NCBI GenBank assembly: GCA_022606425.2
Contig: JAHDVF020000522.1
Location: forward strand, 1 to 64,000
From: Lepidostoma basale
Taxonomy: Eukaryota; Arthropoda; Insecta; Trichoptera; Lepidostomatidae
DNA: 64,000 nucleotides
Direction of reading: 5' to 3'
How positions within the stretch are numbered: the stretch's first letter is position 1; each line of letters starts with the position of its first letter. The notes under the pieces were generated by a model. It made no database searches. It saw only the letters and a list, made by a program, of their open reading frames with translations, and was not told where the DNA came from. The position numbers and the translations under genes were made by a program. Positions 1 to 10,560 of this stretch are shown here, one piece after another.

Positions 1-474
1 TATATATATACCAAAATTTATCTACGAATACCTATCGATACTTCTAATGATTGTTTTGTTTTTCTAACTATCGAAATATCGGTAGTGGACCTGTTGAGTT
101 TCCCAACTTTGGAAAATATTTTGTAAGTGTAATGATTATTTTTATTACAAAGCTTACGTTATAAAAGAATTTTATCCAGAATAAGTGTGTAATGAAGCTC
201 AGAGATTTCATTTAGCCTAAAGCCAGGGAATAATTTTCTACCTTTTGATATGAGGACTTTGAAGATGGGGTAATGTTTCAGACGCATTGTCAAAATAATA
301 ACCCTTCACCTAATAGTATCCTTTGTTCGTTAAAATAACAGCTTTTCCTTTAATATTATACATGGAAAGCGCTTAATTTTTTTCTAATAACGACATTTTG
401 TAACTACCTATATAGCTTTTCCTTACTTTGCTATACCACCGTAAAATTATTAAATCTTCATTAGGGTTATCATT
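1..474. other. AT-rich DNA, nothing recognised
   Basis: Upstream intron or flanking DNA of the kinase gene. No ORF, splice-bounded exon or known repeat was seen. Confidence 0.5.
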
Positions 475-690
475 TATTCTTTTATATTATTTTCTGACAT
501 ATTTCTCTCGCTTCGTTCAACATTGGTACATCGTATCATACACACGCGTCGATTTCTCAGACTCCTCACGTGGCCGATATTCAATAATTGATATATTTGA
601 TAGTGCCACATTTAACTCGGTCTTCCTCTATTTCTTGTCCCGTTTACATCGTTAACATATACTTTTTTTACCATTCTATCTTCAATACTC
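475..690 (-). mobile_element. RTE-A 3' fragment
   Basis: Reverse strand matches the RTE-A C-terminus block seen complete at 9561-10214: reversed, it carries the VNDVNG..RGRPRKTW region and the MTRCMNVEEARE region with stops and frameshifts. It lacks the terminal tail. Confidence 0.75.
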
Positions 691-720
691 TGTCATGATT
701 TCTTCTTTTTCAAAAATTAT

Positions 721-830
721 AATCAAGTAGGACAGCATCATCCGCATACAAGAGACAGCTAACTGAAATTCCGCTCATTTTGGCACCTGCATCCAAACAT
801 TTCAATGTCTTTTGTGCACACAACTTTCCC
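721..830 (-). mobile_element. RTE reverse transcriptase fragment with YADD
   Basis: Reverse translation gives KMSGISVSCLLYADDAV, the reverse transcriptase catalytic motif (YADD codons at 737-748). The stretch just upstream on the reverse strand aligns to the region before YADD in RTE-B at 35616-36718. It sits beside the 475-690 fragment, but the middle of the element is missing. Confidence 0.7.
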
Positions 831-849
831 AATATTTGATGGAACGTTG

Positions 850-950
850 ACTGCAAATGTAGTCAGCCCACTATAGGGGTTAAAAGTTCACTTTGTTTTG
901 TTGCCTGCTAAAACCCTTCTTTTAATATCCCTCCCCACTCGCCAATGTAA
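850..950 (-). repeat. Repeat scrap plus RTE RRxGAG-region fragment
   Basis: Bases 850-892 repeat at 16163-16200 (shared core ctataggggttaaa). Bases 898-945 reversed match the ERRVGAG block of RTE-A, out of order relative to the YADD piece, so this is a separate or rearranged fragment. Confidence 0.5.
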
Positions 951-1036
951 TATATTTTGAGAAAATAAACTGATTTTTATTTGATTTGAACATCCGAGCT
1001 TCCGTATTTGTTTCAAACTGTATTTTTAATTAATTA

Positions 1037-1290
1037 ATTAATTTATTTATTGATCATTTACCAAGTACGTGGTTTTAATACCTCCCAACTGGGGTAACCC
1101 GTTCTAGCACCCCATATAATTTCACTATATAATTTCTAAATTTAGGTAACAATTAATAAACAGGAGAGCAACACATATCCTAAAGTATATAACTTAAAAT
1201 TAATTGTCTTATATAATATATTATAACACTATTTAAACACTGTTTAAACTATTTACTTATTTTTAAAAATTACACTACATTCAAGCCGCC
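1037..1290 (+). repeat. Repeat R1, copy 1
   Basis: About 250 bases match 62333-62590 in the same orientation. The shared blocks are ttgatcattta-caagtac, ggttttaatacctcccaact and ttaattgtcttatataatat. No coding or TIR signal was seen, and the family is unknown. Confidence 0.65.
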
Positions 1291-1870
1291 CTTTTTTTAA
1301 TGTCTCCATAGTTACATGTTTTTTGTAATTGTGCATTGTCATTTTTTTGTGGATCGCTTATAGTTTTGTTTATTATGTTTTATAGTTTGGGTCCAAGATA
1401 GTAGAAATGTCTTTGCGCATAATAAGTTTTAGTTTTTGGTACAGAAATGGTAATTAAACTAGTTTATTGATCTTTGCATATTTGATTAGAACAATTTTAA
1501 AATACGTAATTCAGGACATGAAACAATGGATAGTATAATATTATTCAAACATTGCTGTTGAAAATCATGTGGAAAATTTTCATATAAATGAAAATTTTAC
1601 GTATAAACTGTGCGCAGTCCACTTGGACAATATCAATATCTAAAAAGATTTACTCTGTAAGCTGAGATGGCCTGCTTCTATTATTTCTAGTCACGTTTTG
1701 TGAAGATCCCCCGCAAATATTCGGCTTAACACTGCCGCTCGCTGGACCTTTTTTTTAAGATTTCATCAGCGACCTATATTTCTAAACCTTTATTCCAAAA
1801 TTCTAGAATCCTCGATACTGGCTGTATATTGTAAATCCTGTTTACAGATATGTTTAAAAAAAAAAAAAAT
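1291..1870. other. AT-rich DNA, nothing recognised
   Basis: No ORF, exon signature or repeat shared with the rest of the window was found. Confidence 0.4.
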
Positions 1871-2150
1871 AATAAAACGATGTTTTTAAACTACTTCTAC
1901 TTTTGTCTTTATTTCGACAGCGACCGGTTTCGCCAGGCTCACTGGCATCGACAGGCTGGTGCCACTATTGCAAACTGAGTCCTTTATTTACATACAGATC
2001 AGGGATCGTTAACATGATTCTGTACAAAAATAATCTTAAAATAATAATTAAATAAAACGATGTTTTTTGACTACTTCCACTTTTGTCTTTATTTAGACAG
2101 CTACCGGTTTCGCCAGGCTCGCTGGCATCGAGAGACTGGTTTACTGAATT
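1871..2150. repeat. Fold-back family D, two tandem direct units
   Basis: Two units starting near 1871 and 2052 share actacttc-acttttgtcttt, then accggtttcgccaggctc and tggcatcga. Reversed, the first reads CTGTCGA-T-GCCA..TGGC-GAAAC-CG-GTC, with CAGC/GCTG able to form the outer stem. Tandem units of this kind are reminiscent of Penelope-like element termini (inference). Confidence 0.65.
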
Positions 2151-2279
2151 TAAATATTGGTATTACAGGTATTCAAAATGATTCCTTTTCAATACAATGG
2201 ATTTTAAATTGTATTATAGCTGACACATTTATTTATAACGTTTAAAAACTTGGAACTTTTGTTTTAATTATTACTGAAT

Positions 2280-2552
2280 TTAAATATTTGATATTACAGT
2301 TCTTTGTCCATTTGGTTGGCATTGCCTTATTCGGTTTTTCCCATCCATTATAGCTGCATTATAGTCTGGAATCTCGAAGTTAAAACATCTTATTCTTCTT
2401 TTTCTCCTGATTGTAGATCTTGCGATCTGTTTATGCAGGATATCAACTTTCTTCCTGTGATGAAGGCGACCAGCCTTCTCTCCATCTCTTTGGTGGTCGT
2501 CGTGATGGTCGACGGCCCTCTGGAATCTCGTGCACCACGATATTAGGAATAT
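2280..2552 (-). CDS. Unrecognised ORF between family D arms
   Basis: An open reverse frame of about 90 codons is rich in His, Asp, Arg and Lys (VDHHDDHQRDGEKAGRLHH). It lies between family D repeats at 1871-2150 and 2553-2625. It may be a remnant of the interior of that element, but I do not recognise it and it may be chance. Confidence 0.2.
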   Translation of the reverse strand: MFLISWCTRFQRAVDHHDDHQRDGEKAGRLHHRKKVDILHKQIARSTIRRKRRIRCFNFEIPDYNAAIMDGKNRIRQCQPNGQRTVISNI

Positions 2553-2625
2553 TAAAAACATCGTTTTATTCATTATTATTTTAAATGAACATCCTCAAGA
2601 GATTTAAGTAAAATCATTTGAATCT
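2553..2625 (-). repeat. Family D terminal arm
   Basis: Carries aacatcgttttat and gagatttaagtaaaatcatt, the arm also seen at 10690, 25320, 40700 and 50410. Confidence 0.6.
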
Positions 2626-2696
2626 TTTAATAACAATGTTATAATTTAGACATTTTTCATCAGATTTTTTGCAATTTGGATTATTACACATCAAAG

Positions 2697-2760
2697 TCGC
2701 CAATAGTTTTTTTCTTCTTCTGCCCTTTTTCCTCCACTGCTGGATAAAGGCCTCTTCCAT
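2697..2760 (-). mobile_element. LINE 3' end fragment
   Basis: The stretch ttcttcttctgcc..cctccactgctggataaaggcctc is the reverse complement of a common LINE 3' terminus, also present at 57858 and 54718. Confidence 0.55.
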
Positions 2761-3024
2761 TTTTCACTTTGATTTTGTTGTTATAATGATCCATAGCAAA
2801 CATTTTTTTTGTGCGAGGTGAATTGTAGGATACTAAGTGTTCTGCGCTAGTTTCGGAAGTGTGCGGGTTCTTCATAAACAAGTGTTATCACTTTATTATT
2901 CTCGCGTAAGGATATCCGAGTTTCAGCTGAAGTCGAGCTGTCACTCCAACAAGAAAATTAACAATATCTTCCTTCTAACTTTTAATCAGTTATGTAACCG
3001 AAACAAGTGTTTTTTGAGGGACAA

Positions 3025-3230
3025 AAGGGAGGAGGGTGTTGCGGATTCATTGAACAATGTTTATATGTAAACAACACTAACTTTATTGAAAATTAAAATT
3101 AAAATACAAACATGTTTCGGAGACAGAAGCCTATCGTCATTTTTCGTATATACAAAATAAATATTTAAACAAAATTTTCATGAAGGTGGTCAGTTTTGAG
3201 AGATTTTATTGAATTTTTTTTATGTATCCT
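3025..3230. repeat. Fold-back family B arm
   Basis: Contains ttgcggattcattgaacaat, an ttaaaattaaaataca stretch and acatgtttcggagacagaag..atcgtcat, then ggtggtcagttttga. Same blocks as families at 27505-28430, 49650-50000 and 63280-63835. Confidence 0.65.
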
Positions 3231-3289
3231 GAATAATGATGTTAAACTCCACAGTAAAAAACTTATACAAACGAAAACGATTGTTTTCA

Positions 3290-3420
3290 TAAAGTTTTAT
3301 TATAACTAATGGGAATGAGATATTTCACCTGTCTAAGGCATTAAAAAATACAATTTTTGATGCCTAAGGGAGGCATAACATATCATTTTTGTATAACATA
3401 TCTTTTATGAAAATTATAAT
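3290..3420. repeat. Fold-back family C, short palindrome
   Basis: Inverted arms gaga-tatttcacctgtctaag and gcctaagggaggcataacat surround aattttt. This is the diverged family C core, usually catgtttcgcccttctaagg. Confidence 0.5.
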
Positions 3421-3479
3421 AAAGCTTAGAAAATAGAAGTTTTTTTCGTATTGATTAACAATATTATAATAAAATATTA

Positions 3480-3665
3480 AGTGCTACCACTGATATGATA
3501 TAAAATATTAAGTGCTATGAAATTGTCTCGACGTATCTTTTCGAATATTTTTTCTGGAAAATATATATCACGTTAAGGAAAACATATCTATTTTCTATTG
3601 GGGGAGGGTTATTATTGGGAATTATGATTTCCGTTACGTGTCAAAGTCATGGAAGCATAAGATCT
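3480..3665 (+). repeat. Repeat R2, copy 1
   Basis: Bases ttctggaaaatatatatcac..ttaaggaaaacatat and the stretch to gtcatggaagc are the reverse complement of 7780-7960. The two copies lie about 4.3 kb apart in opposite orientation. Both abut a SINE-A-like head. Confidence 0.6.
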
Positions 3666-3855
3666 TTCGTGGTAGAGTGGAAAGAGCTATGACTACTACA
3701 CCGAAGGTACCGAGTTCGATACCCGGTGATTACGGTGATTCTTTCACTTTATTTGGTTTGGTTTAAAATCACGTGAAGAGGCGTTAGAAGTAAGGGCTTC
3801 GTATCAGAGTTTAAGTACAGCGAGTACGACTGATAAAACTAACCAACCACCAAGT
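3661..3855 (+). mobile_element. SINE-A-like element, diverged
   Basis: The head tttcgtggtagagtgg..gagttcgatacccggtga resembles the tRNA-like A and B boxes of SINE-A, but the 3' body differs (ggtttggtttaaaatcacgt). Probably an older relative. Confidence 0.5.
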
Positions 3856-4397
3856 AATGGCTTTGTATCTATTATTTATTTTATATTAATATGGCATATT
3901 TCGCCTTGCTGAGGCATTATTCAATGTTATTTAATCATTTATAAGTTTTCATTCGTAATTATTAGTTAAAAACGAATGCATTAATATTTGAAGGCTTAAA
4001 ATTTTTTAAATTGATTATTTTTTATGTTATACCCAGAACTTGTAAAAGGCAAGATGGAATTAGTTCAACCTTATCGATTGATCAAAAATTTATATCAAGG
4101 TAACGTTTGTAATAAATCTTAATTTGTTTGTTGAATTTTTTTCTCCACTCTGTTGTTTACCAAGCACCTTTTTTACAACACTCAGGATAATGAATAATGG
4201 AGCAAAAAGTATATGTGAACTAAAAAATATAAAAGCCAATTTTATAACGTTATTTACGTTTTTGTGACTTTTGTTTGAGTAACTAAGAAGGAAATCAGCT
4301 AATTACATTGAAGAAAAACTTAACACGCAAACAAAAGACAGATATTTTTTACTACGGTTTAAAACATGATGAAAACCCCCGTATAAAATATTTAACA
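3856..4397. other. AT-rich DNA with one degenerate family C motif
   Basis: A family C core (atttcgccttgctgaggcat) lies at 3898-3920. Nothing else is recognised. Confidence 0.4.
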
Positions 4398-4888
4398 AAC
4401 TAACTAACCATCACACCGTATCCCAGAAAGAATGGACTGCCACACTTTTCTTTCCTGACATATTACTCTCGCTTTCTCAACTTCATACATCGTGTCATGC
4501 ACACGCGTCGTTTCTCTGACTCCTCACGTGGCCGATATTCAATATTTGATTTATTTGATCGAGCCACGTTTTCCTCAGTCTTCCTCTATTTTTTGTTCCA
4601 TTTACATCGTTAACATATATTTTTTATACCATTCTATCTCCATTTATTCTTTTCATATGTCCAAACCATCTTAATGATCCTTTCATTATTTTGTTCATAA
4701 CATCATCATTCGCACCGCATTTACTATAATACTTATACTTTCATTTGACACTCTATCATACACAGAGTATCCACACAATCGTCTAAGAGATCTCATTTCA
4801 ACTGCATTTATTCTACTTTCATCCTTCTTTTGCCAGTTCGATTCTTCGCTTCCATACATAAGGGTCGGTACAAGAACACCATTGTAAA
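4398..4888 (-). mobile_element. RTE-A 3' end
   Basis: Begins with the reversed tail aactaactaaccatcac and runs to the reversed VHNGVLVPTLMYGSE region. Multiple stops and indels make it dead. It is followed at once by a pogo-type transposon end. Confidence 0.85.
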
Positions 4889-4928
4889 ATATTTAATGTT
4901 GAGAATAACTCTTTCAAACCTAAAATTA

Positions 4929-5215
4929 CAGTAGAACATCGTTTATCTGGACTTATTGGGACCGGAGGTATTCCAGATACCTATTTTCCGGATAACTATA
5001 AAAATATCCTTCATTCGTCAAATATTCTGCGAAATTTTATTTGAATTCCTTAGCAGAACCTGAATCACTAGAAACACGTTCTTCTTGAAACTCCAACTCA
5101 CGAATTCCGTGGTGTAATTCAAAATTCTTCAACCAGCCTATGCTCGCCTTAAAATTCGAACGTACACCTAGCTTGTCATTAAACTGCAACGCTTTCTCAC
5201 ACAACGTTACGGAAT
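4929..5215 (-). mobile_element. pogo/Tigger transposon fragment
   Basis: The end cagtagaacatcgtttatct, preceded by TA, looks like a Tigger/pogo terminal repeat. The reverse strand encodes CEKALQFNDKLGVRSNFK and ASIGWLKNFELHHGIREL, the CENP-B-type helix-turn-helix of pogo transposases (GWLKNF..HGIREL). The catalytic DDE part and the other terminus are absent. The reading frame runs on into the adjacent LINE fragment. Confidence 0.8.
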
Positions 5216-5345
5216 ATAAGAGTGGACAAGAATAGAGTTGAGGGCCTGTTCCAGGTGGCGCAAGATAGAAATTTTTTCTGCAGTGATCGCTGACTTGAGG
5301 GAACTTGACATGACACCAGAAAAATAATAAGATGTATTCATTAAA
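5205..5345 (+). mobile_element. LINE-4 3' end fragment
   Basis: The stretch ggcgcaagatagaaattttt..gcagtgatcgctgac..gacatgacaccag matches the 3' ends at 25060-25300 (+), 44210 (-) and 51262 (-). Confidence 0.65.
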
Positions 5346-5349
5346 AATC

Positions 5350-6080
5350 ATTAAATTATCCTCAAAAAAATTCTACATTAAACAGTCTTCAATAATCATT
5401 AAATTCCCTTATATATTTCTAAAATTCAAAAGATACAATATTTTTTATCGAAAAGACAAAGAAACATGTGTTTTGAGTTGATATTTGATAATTGGACTTA
5501 TTGTATTACATATTTTTAAATTTTTAGAACGTACAATCGTACATTTCTAAATTACATTTTGACGTTAGAAGTCATAACATAATACTGTTGAAATCAAAAT
5601 TCACAGCTTTATTAAAATCTTGAGATGTGTTTTTGTTTCATATTTTACGTCTCATTGTCAAACGGGGTTATAATTTCATGATATTTAGATGAAGGAATAT
5701 TGTAGGACACGCTCTGGTTGACGTATGAACAGTTTGATTAAGCGTATATTGCTTTTGGAAGAACGTCTTGTCAGTGTCAAAAATCGAGGTCGTAGGCGCC
5801 TTTATTTTTACAAAAAAATATTTTTTCTCAATAAAACCTCTCTACAATATACTCGTACATACATGTTGCTTTCTGGAATGGAAGTTTTCTAATGGAAGTT
5901 TCTTCAAGAAATTTCAATCAACAACATAAATAATTTGAAGTTTTCTTCATTGATTGCTTTGGCGACAAAATAAAAATAAGTAAACATGTCATCCCCATAA
6001 ACTAAAATGATACTTCTCAAATACAGATGTTTACATTGGTTTAAATTATTATTTATAAATTGTTAAATTAAAAAAACTTT
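5350..6080. other. AT-rich DNA, nothing recognised
   Basis: No exon-like ORF or shared repeat was identified. Confidence 0.4.
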
Positions 6081-6330
6081 GATTTTGTATCACAATTTAT
6101 ATTTATATATTTTATTTTTCACGACAGCTGCTTCGTCAACCAATGTTTACAGCATCAGGTGTTACAATAATCTATCAACTGCTAAAATTAAATTTTCATG
6201 ATTTTTCGAACCTTGTTTATTTGTTTCTATGTCAAATTGAATAATTTCTTAGATATAATTTTCAAGTTTTTGCTGGAGTTGAGTTAGGTACCTAATCACA
6301 GTTAATTTAAGAACGGTCAGTAAATATTTA
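6081..6330 (+). repeat. Fold-back family A, single arm
   Basis: Carries gattttgtatcacaattta, cgacagctgcttcgtcaacc and gcatcaggtgttacaataa. The downstream part (aatttcttagatataatttt..gagttaggtacctaatcac) resembles the NE-C 5' half. Confidence 0.6.
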
Positions 6331-6399
6331 TAGGGCAAATACACATTAGTGCGATTAGTTATAAATAAATAAAAATTAAGAAAGTATGTGATAATGATT

Positions 6400-6640
6400 T
6401 ATTTGAAGTAAAAAGTCGGGACAGACCTAGAAAAATATGGCAGGAATAAATTAATTAAAATTTTAAGGTCGGCAACGTCAGAAGTCGGAAGAATCGACGT
6501 GCGTGTATGACACACCGTATGAATGCAGAGGAAACTAGAGAGGTGTGTCAAGATAGAGTAGTGTGGCCGTCCATTGTTTCTGCTTATCCTTCCGGGGAAA
6601 CATCGTAATGGTTTGTTGTGTTATTGTTGTTGTAAATCGT
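6400..6640 (+). mobile_element. RTE-B 3' end
   Basis: Encodes, with breaks, RPRKIWQE and VRSRKNRRACMT-like text, then cggggaaacatcgtaatgg and a GTT-rich tail. Diverged copy. Confidence 0.8.
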
Positions 6641-6674
6641 AGTTTGAAAATCCCATGGATATTTTTATTGCATT

Positions 6675-6765
6675 TAATAATAATAATAATAAATTGGATA
6701 ATTTATAAAGCGCCATTTTTATGAATTACTCATCTCAAGGGCGCTGTAGTATTAATCAGAGAAAC
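6675..6765 (-). mobile_element. CR1-like LINE 3' UTR with ATT tail
   Basis: The stretch aataataata..ataaagcgccatttttatg..catctcaagggcgctgtag is the reverse complement of the ends at 26825-26935 and 37180-37270. Confidence 0.7.
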
Positions 6766-7335
6766 TCAAAAAGCGATATATTGTATAATAAATAAAAACT
6801 TTTCTTAATTCCTTTTTTTCAAGAATTCTTTGAAAGCTCCTACCTTCGATCGTCCGCATAAAAGAAGCTATGTTAAGCGGGAGAAATATATAAATTTTAT
6901 ATTTATAAACTTCGGATCTCATAAATTTTCAATAAGGATAAGCCAGCCCTAAATCGAACAATTTTCCTAAAGTCTGTTTAATATCCTTGAAATTAAGTTG
7001 TAAAGGAACCAGACACCGTTTATTTATTGTTTTGAAGAAAACAATTGATTTAATTAATTCGTGTACATACTTAGAATTAGTATTATAGATGTATATAATC
7101 TTTAACTTAAACTATTTATATAACTATCTATCAAATAAGATTAGAAATTTTCTTCAAATTGTGAAGGGTTCTTCTGGTAATAGATTTCCCGCTTTTACTA
7201 AAACTAAAACTTTAAATCTGATCGACTCTAGAATAATTAAGCTTTAACTTAATCAAACTTAATTAAACTTAAAATCTGAATGACTCTTGATGAAATAAAA
7301 AAATATTTATGTTAAAAATAAATTATGATGTAAAA
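6766..7335. other. AT-rich DNA, nothing recognised
   Basis: No gene or repeat was recognised. Confidence 0.4.
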
Positions 7336-7340
7336 AAATT

Positions 7341-7492
7341 ACTAACCGACCATCACGCCGTGTCCTCGAATGTGTGGGCAGAAAGAATAAACAACAATAC
7401 TATTATTCTCTGTCGAATCCTGAACATTCTTTCACCGTTTCCTGCATGCACGTCGATTTTCCGACTCCTTACGTGGCCACAACTAACAATTT
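7341..7492 (-). mobile_element. RTE-A 3' terminal fragment
   Basis: Starts aaccgaccatcacgccgtgt and contains tgcacgtcgattttccgact and ccttacgtggcc, the reversed RTE 3' end. Confidence 0.7.
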
Positions 7493-7699
7493 TGATTTGA
7501 CGATTGCTAAAAGATTCGTTATTTTATTCTTGGATGCACCGATTAATTTAATTTTTGATTAAATTCGACATTATTAATTAATTAATATAACATATAATTA
7601 ATATTACATATATGAAATATTGTCATGTTTTTATTTGCAAAAAAATACATTTATTAAATTGTTCAGATGTTACTTAGACATATTATTTATATGAAAACC

Positions 7700-7775
7700 T
7701 TCTTGGCAGAATGACAAGAGCTGACTGCCATATTGAAGGGCCCAGGATTGATTCCCGGCGACGGCAGTGCTTTTG
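7700..7775 (+). mobile_element. SINE-A-like head
   Basis: The stretch ggcagaatgacaagagctga..ggattgattcccggcgacgg is the tRNA-like head with a B box. It runs directly into repeat R2. Confidence 0.5.
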
Positions 7776-7779
7776 TTGC

Positions 7780-7960
7780 TTCCATGACTATGACACATAA
7801 CGAAAATCACTATTTCTAGCAATATCCTACCTCTATGTAGAAAATATATATGTTTTCCTTAACATGATATATATTTTCCAGAACAAAAATATTCTAAATA
7901 ATACGTCTATATAATTTTATTGTTTTAGCTTATCAGTGGCAACACTTGATGTTAGATTGA
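7780..7960 (-). repeat. Repeat R2, copy 2
   Basis: Reverse complement of 3480-3665, with blocks atatatgttttccttaacat and gatatatattttccag. Confidence 0.6.
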
Positions 7961-8104
7961 AATATTGTTATTTGTTTGGGTTACTTAACTGGCAGAATGT
8001 TTTCAAATAAGATATTGTTAGTTTTCTTGTTGGATTGATATCATAACTTGAGCTGAAACTCGGATATGCTTAGGCATTCATAATTAAGAGATAATACTCG
8101 TATA

Positions 8105-8240
8105 TGTCTGTGGTCTCGTGAAGAATTCACGTGACAATAAAATGGCGAAAGATAAGCTACCTATCACATATCATGAGAATCAATAGATAAAAAGTTGTAT
8201 ACAGTAAATAGGTCCAAATAACTTGTAAAAAAATATGGAA
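8105..8240 (+). mobile_element. SINE-A body without head
   Basis: Contains tctcgtgaagaattcacgtg, acaataaaatggcgaaagat and taagctacctatcacat, then gttgtatacagtaaataggt, the SINE-A 3' body. Confidence 0.75.
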
Positions 8241-8374
8241 AGCATTGGAAAAAAAAACATTAAATGTGTCAAGTGACATCCCCAGAACCAGCAAACAGAA
8301 ACTGAAAAAAATAAAACATATCATATTTGAATCAATTTTTAGAAAACATTGTATTTTCACACCACGTATTGGCA

Positions 8375-8450
8375 CCTTTCACAAACATGTTTCGAGACAC
8401 AGACTTCCCTTCTTCAGTGTATGAATTTTAACAGTCAAATGAAAGAGAGT
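8375..8450. repeat. Family B-like motif
   Basis: Contains acatgtttcgagacacagac and ttcttcagtgtatg, a single arm of the family B type. Confidence 0.45.
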
Positions 8451-8624
8451 CATTACTTATATACTCAATGACGAGTGAAAATGTGGAGGGGAAAAATTAA
8501 ATATCATATTTTTATCTTTATCTTTATTTATTTATGTATCTATCTTTATTAATTTATTTCCTTTTTCTTCTATGTTCGCCATACTTTGTACTGTAGATGC
8601 TTTTTATCTCTTTTTATTTTAATA

Positions 8625-8860
8625 TACTTTGTATATACAACACTAACATTCAAAAAATTTAAATTACATAGACATGTTTCGGACAACCAGTCATTCTTCA
8701 GTGACACATATTAAAAAGATACATATTTAAAATATTATAAAATTGTTAACAAGATCTGACAGATGAAGAAGGACTGGCTGTCCGAAACATTTCTGTATAA
8801 TAACTTTTTTTTTAGTTAGTTTTGTTTATACAAAGTATATAAAAAAGAAGAAGTGAAATA
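8625..8860. repeat. Fold-back family B' palindrome
   Basis: Arms around 8630-8720 and 8755-8850 are inverted copies: tactttgtatatacaacact..gacatgtttcggacaacc against aaggactggctgtccgaaac..acaaagtata. Read outward each core is CTGAAGA-like, A, GGAC-loop-GTCC, GAAAC. Confidence 0.7.
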
Positions 8861-9271
8861 TTAAATTTTTATTCATATTTCTTTATTTACTTGTATTTCT
8901 TCATTTATTTATATTTTTACATTAAATAATCTTAATCATTAATTCAATTTCTATTGGTCCATTAACATTTCATAAGATATACTAGTATATTAATTTATTT
9001 TTACAATCTATAATGAGTGATAAATGCGTAGTACAAAAATACATAACAAATAAATTTGAGGTATTATTTTTTTTTCTGCTTTTCGACGTTTCCGGAATGT
9101 TAAAAGTCTCCATTATATAATAGTTTAATAATGGAATCAATTATATTATGTACGAAATAAAAAAAAAATGGCACAAGAAATCTCAAAAATAATAGTTTCT
9201 ATTTAAAATAAACATGTGTCAAGAGTTAGTCTCATAAATCAGTAAGTTATAAATTTAAATGTCCTTTGCAG
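8861..9271. other. AT-rich DNA upstream of the juxtamembrane exon
   Basis: Only the polypyrimidine-poor acceptor tcctttgcag at its end is notable. Confidence 0.4.
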
Positions 9272-9397
9272 ACAAAGGACCCTACCGGCGGAATAGTATT
9301 GCAGGAGGCGCCCAGGCTTGCCATTCAGCGCTGGAGAGTCCCAAGGGCTTTCTCTAACCGGTACGAGACTCAGGGAAGGACAGCAGCCAATTCTCAG
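9272..9397 (+). CDS. Cad96Ca: Cad96Ca-like exon: putative juxtamembrane segment
   Basis: A 126-base exon (42 codons, phase 0 to 0) follows a tttgcag acceptor and ends at CAG|GTCGGC. The donor is GT but poor at positions +3 to +6. The peptide begins TKDPTGGIVLQEAPRLA and continues through QRWRVPRAF to TAANSQ. It is basic, has no membrane helix and has clearly non-random composition beside AT-rich flanks. From its place just before the kinase exon it is probably the cytoplasmic juxtamembrane region, which is weakly conserved in this family. The assignment depends on phase, splice sites and position rather than a motif, so it is less certain than the kinase exons. Confidence 0.65.
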
Positions 9398-9560
9398 GTC
9401 GGCATAAAATACTTAATCATACTGCCATCACGTAATTCCACACCCAAAAAATGAATCATATTTGACGATAGTAGAAATATATAATGTAAAATTGTTTTTT
9501 GATTACTTGAATCGTTTACAAATGAAGGCTGGACATAAAAAAGGTGCCAAGTGTACAAAA

Positions 9561-10214
9561 CTAACTAACTAACAAACCATCACGCCGTCTCTCCGAAGGA
9601 CTAGGCAGAAATAATGGACTTTTCTTTCCTGACATATTTCTCTCGCTTCCTCAACATTCATACATCGTGTCTTGCACGCGCGTCGATTTCTCTGACTCCT
9701 CACATGGCCGAAATTCAATATTTGATTTATTTGATCTTGAGACGTTTTCCTCGGTCTTTCTCTATTTCTGGTTCCATTTACATCGTTAACATTTAATTTT
9801 TTTTATCATTATTTCTTTATTCATTCTTTCTATATGTGCAAACCATCTTAATGATCCTTTCATTATTTTGTTCATAATACCATCATTCGCACAGCATTCA
9901 CTTCTTATATTTTCATTCGACACTATCATACACAGAGTATCCATACATTCGTCTAAGAGATTTCATTTATATTACATTTATTCTACTTTCATTTTTCTTT
10001 TGCCAGTTCCATACTTCGTTCCATACATAAGAGTCGGTAGAAGAACACCATTGTGAACTGCAATTCTAGCATTTTTGGATAGGTTTTTATTTGCGATGAC
10101 AACTTTAAGTGCACCATTCAATTTGTAGCCTGCCCCAACCCTTCTTTCAATAATCGTCTCCACTCGCCCATCTCTTGTAAACATACTACCTAAATACACG
10201 AACTCATCTAGCTA
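9561..10214 (-). mobile_element. RTE-A 3' end, long copy
   Basis: Reversed tail aactaactaactaac, then the 3' UTR and the reversed C-terminal coding block up to the EFVYLGSMFTRDGRVE region at 10140-10210. Frameshifts throughout. This is one of the longest RTE-A copies and serves as the local reference. Confidence 0.88.
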
Positions 10215-10219
10215 AAAAT

Positions 10220-10560
10220 TTACACAATTTACGCTCATATTGCAGACCAATAACTGTGCAAAAGTGCGTAATGATTGAATAATATAGTGTAGTTCAAACG
10301 TCACCTTAATCTGTCACCGGCAAACTTCAACTAACACCCATATGTAATGTTCAATTTACATGGTGCACTTGTTGAAATGGACGATCCGGACTTTTGTGTT
10401 TATTAAATTAATTTTACACTCTCTCACATTTTTTTTAAAATTAGCTGTAATTAGGTACTTAAAACAATCTAACACCAGAAAGAACTTAAAAATAATATTG
10501 AAGAAATTATTCTAATTGTCATTGGAACAAATGAAAAATTTATTTTTACACCTGTCATAA
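10220..10560 (-). mobile_element. NE-C, 3'-truncated piece of a split copy
   Basis: Reversed NE-C blocks: acatggtgcac, ggacgatccggacttttgtg, ttagctgtaattaggtactt and attgtcattggaacaaatga. The same copy resumes at 11027 and 11576 after later insertions. Confidence 0.75.

Noticed and set aside
8157..8375. Minus-strand 72-codon hydrophobic ORF
   Set aside because: Overlaps the SINE-A body and AT-rich DNA; no family recognised.
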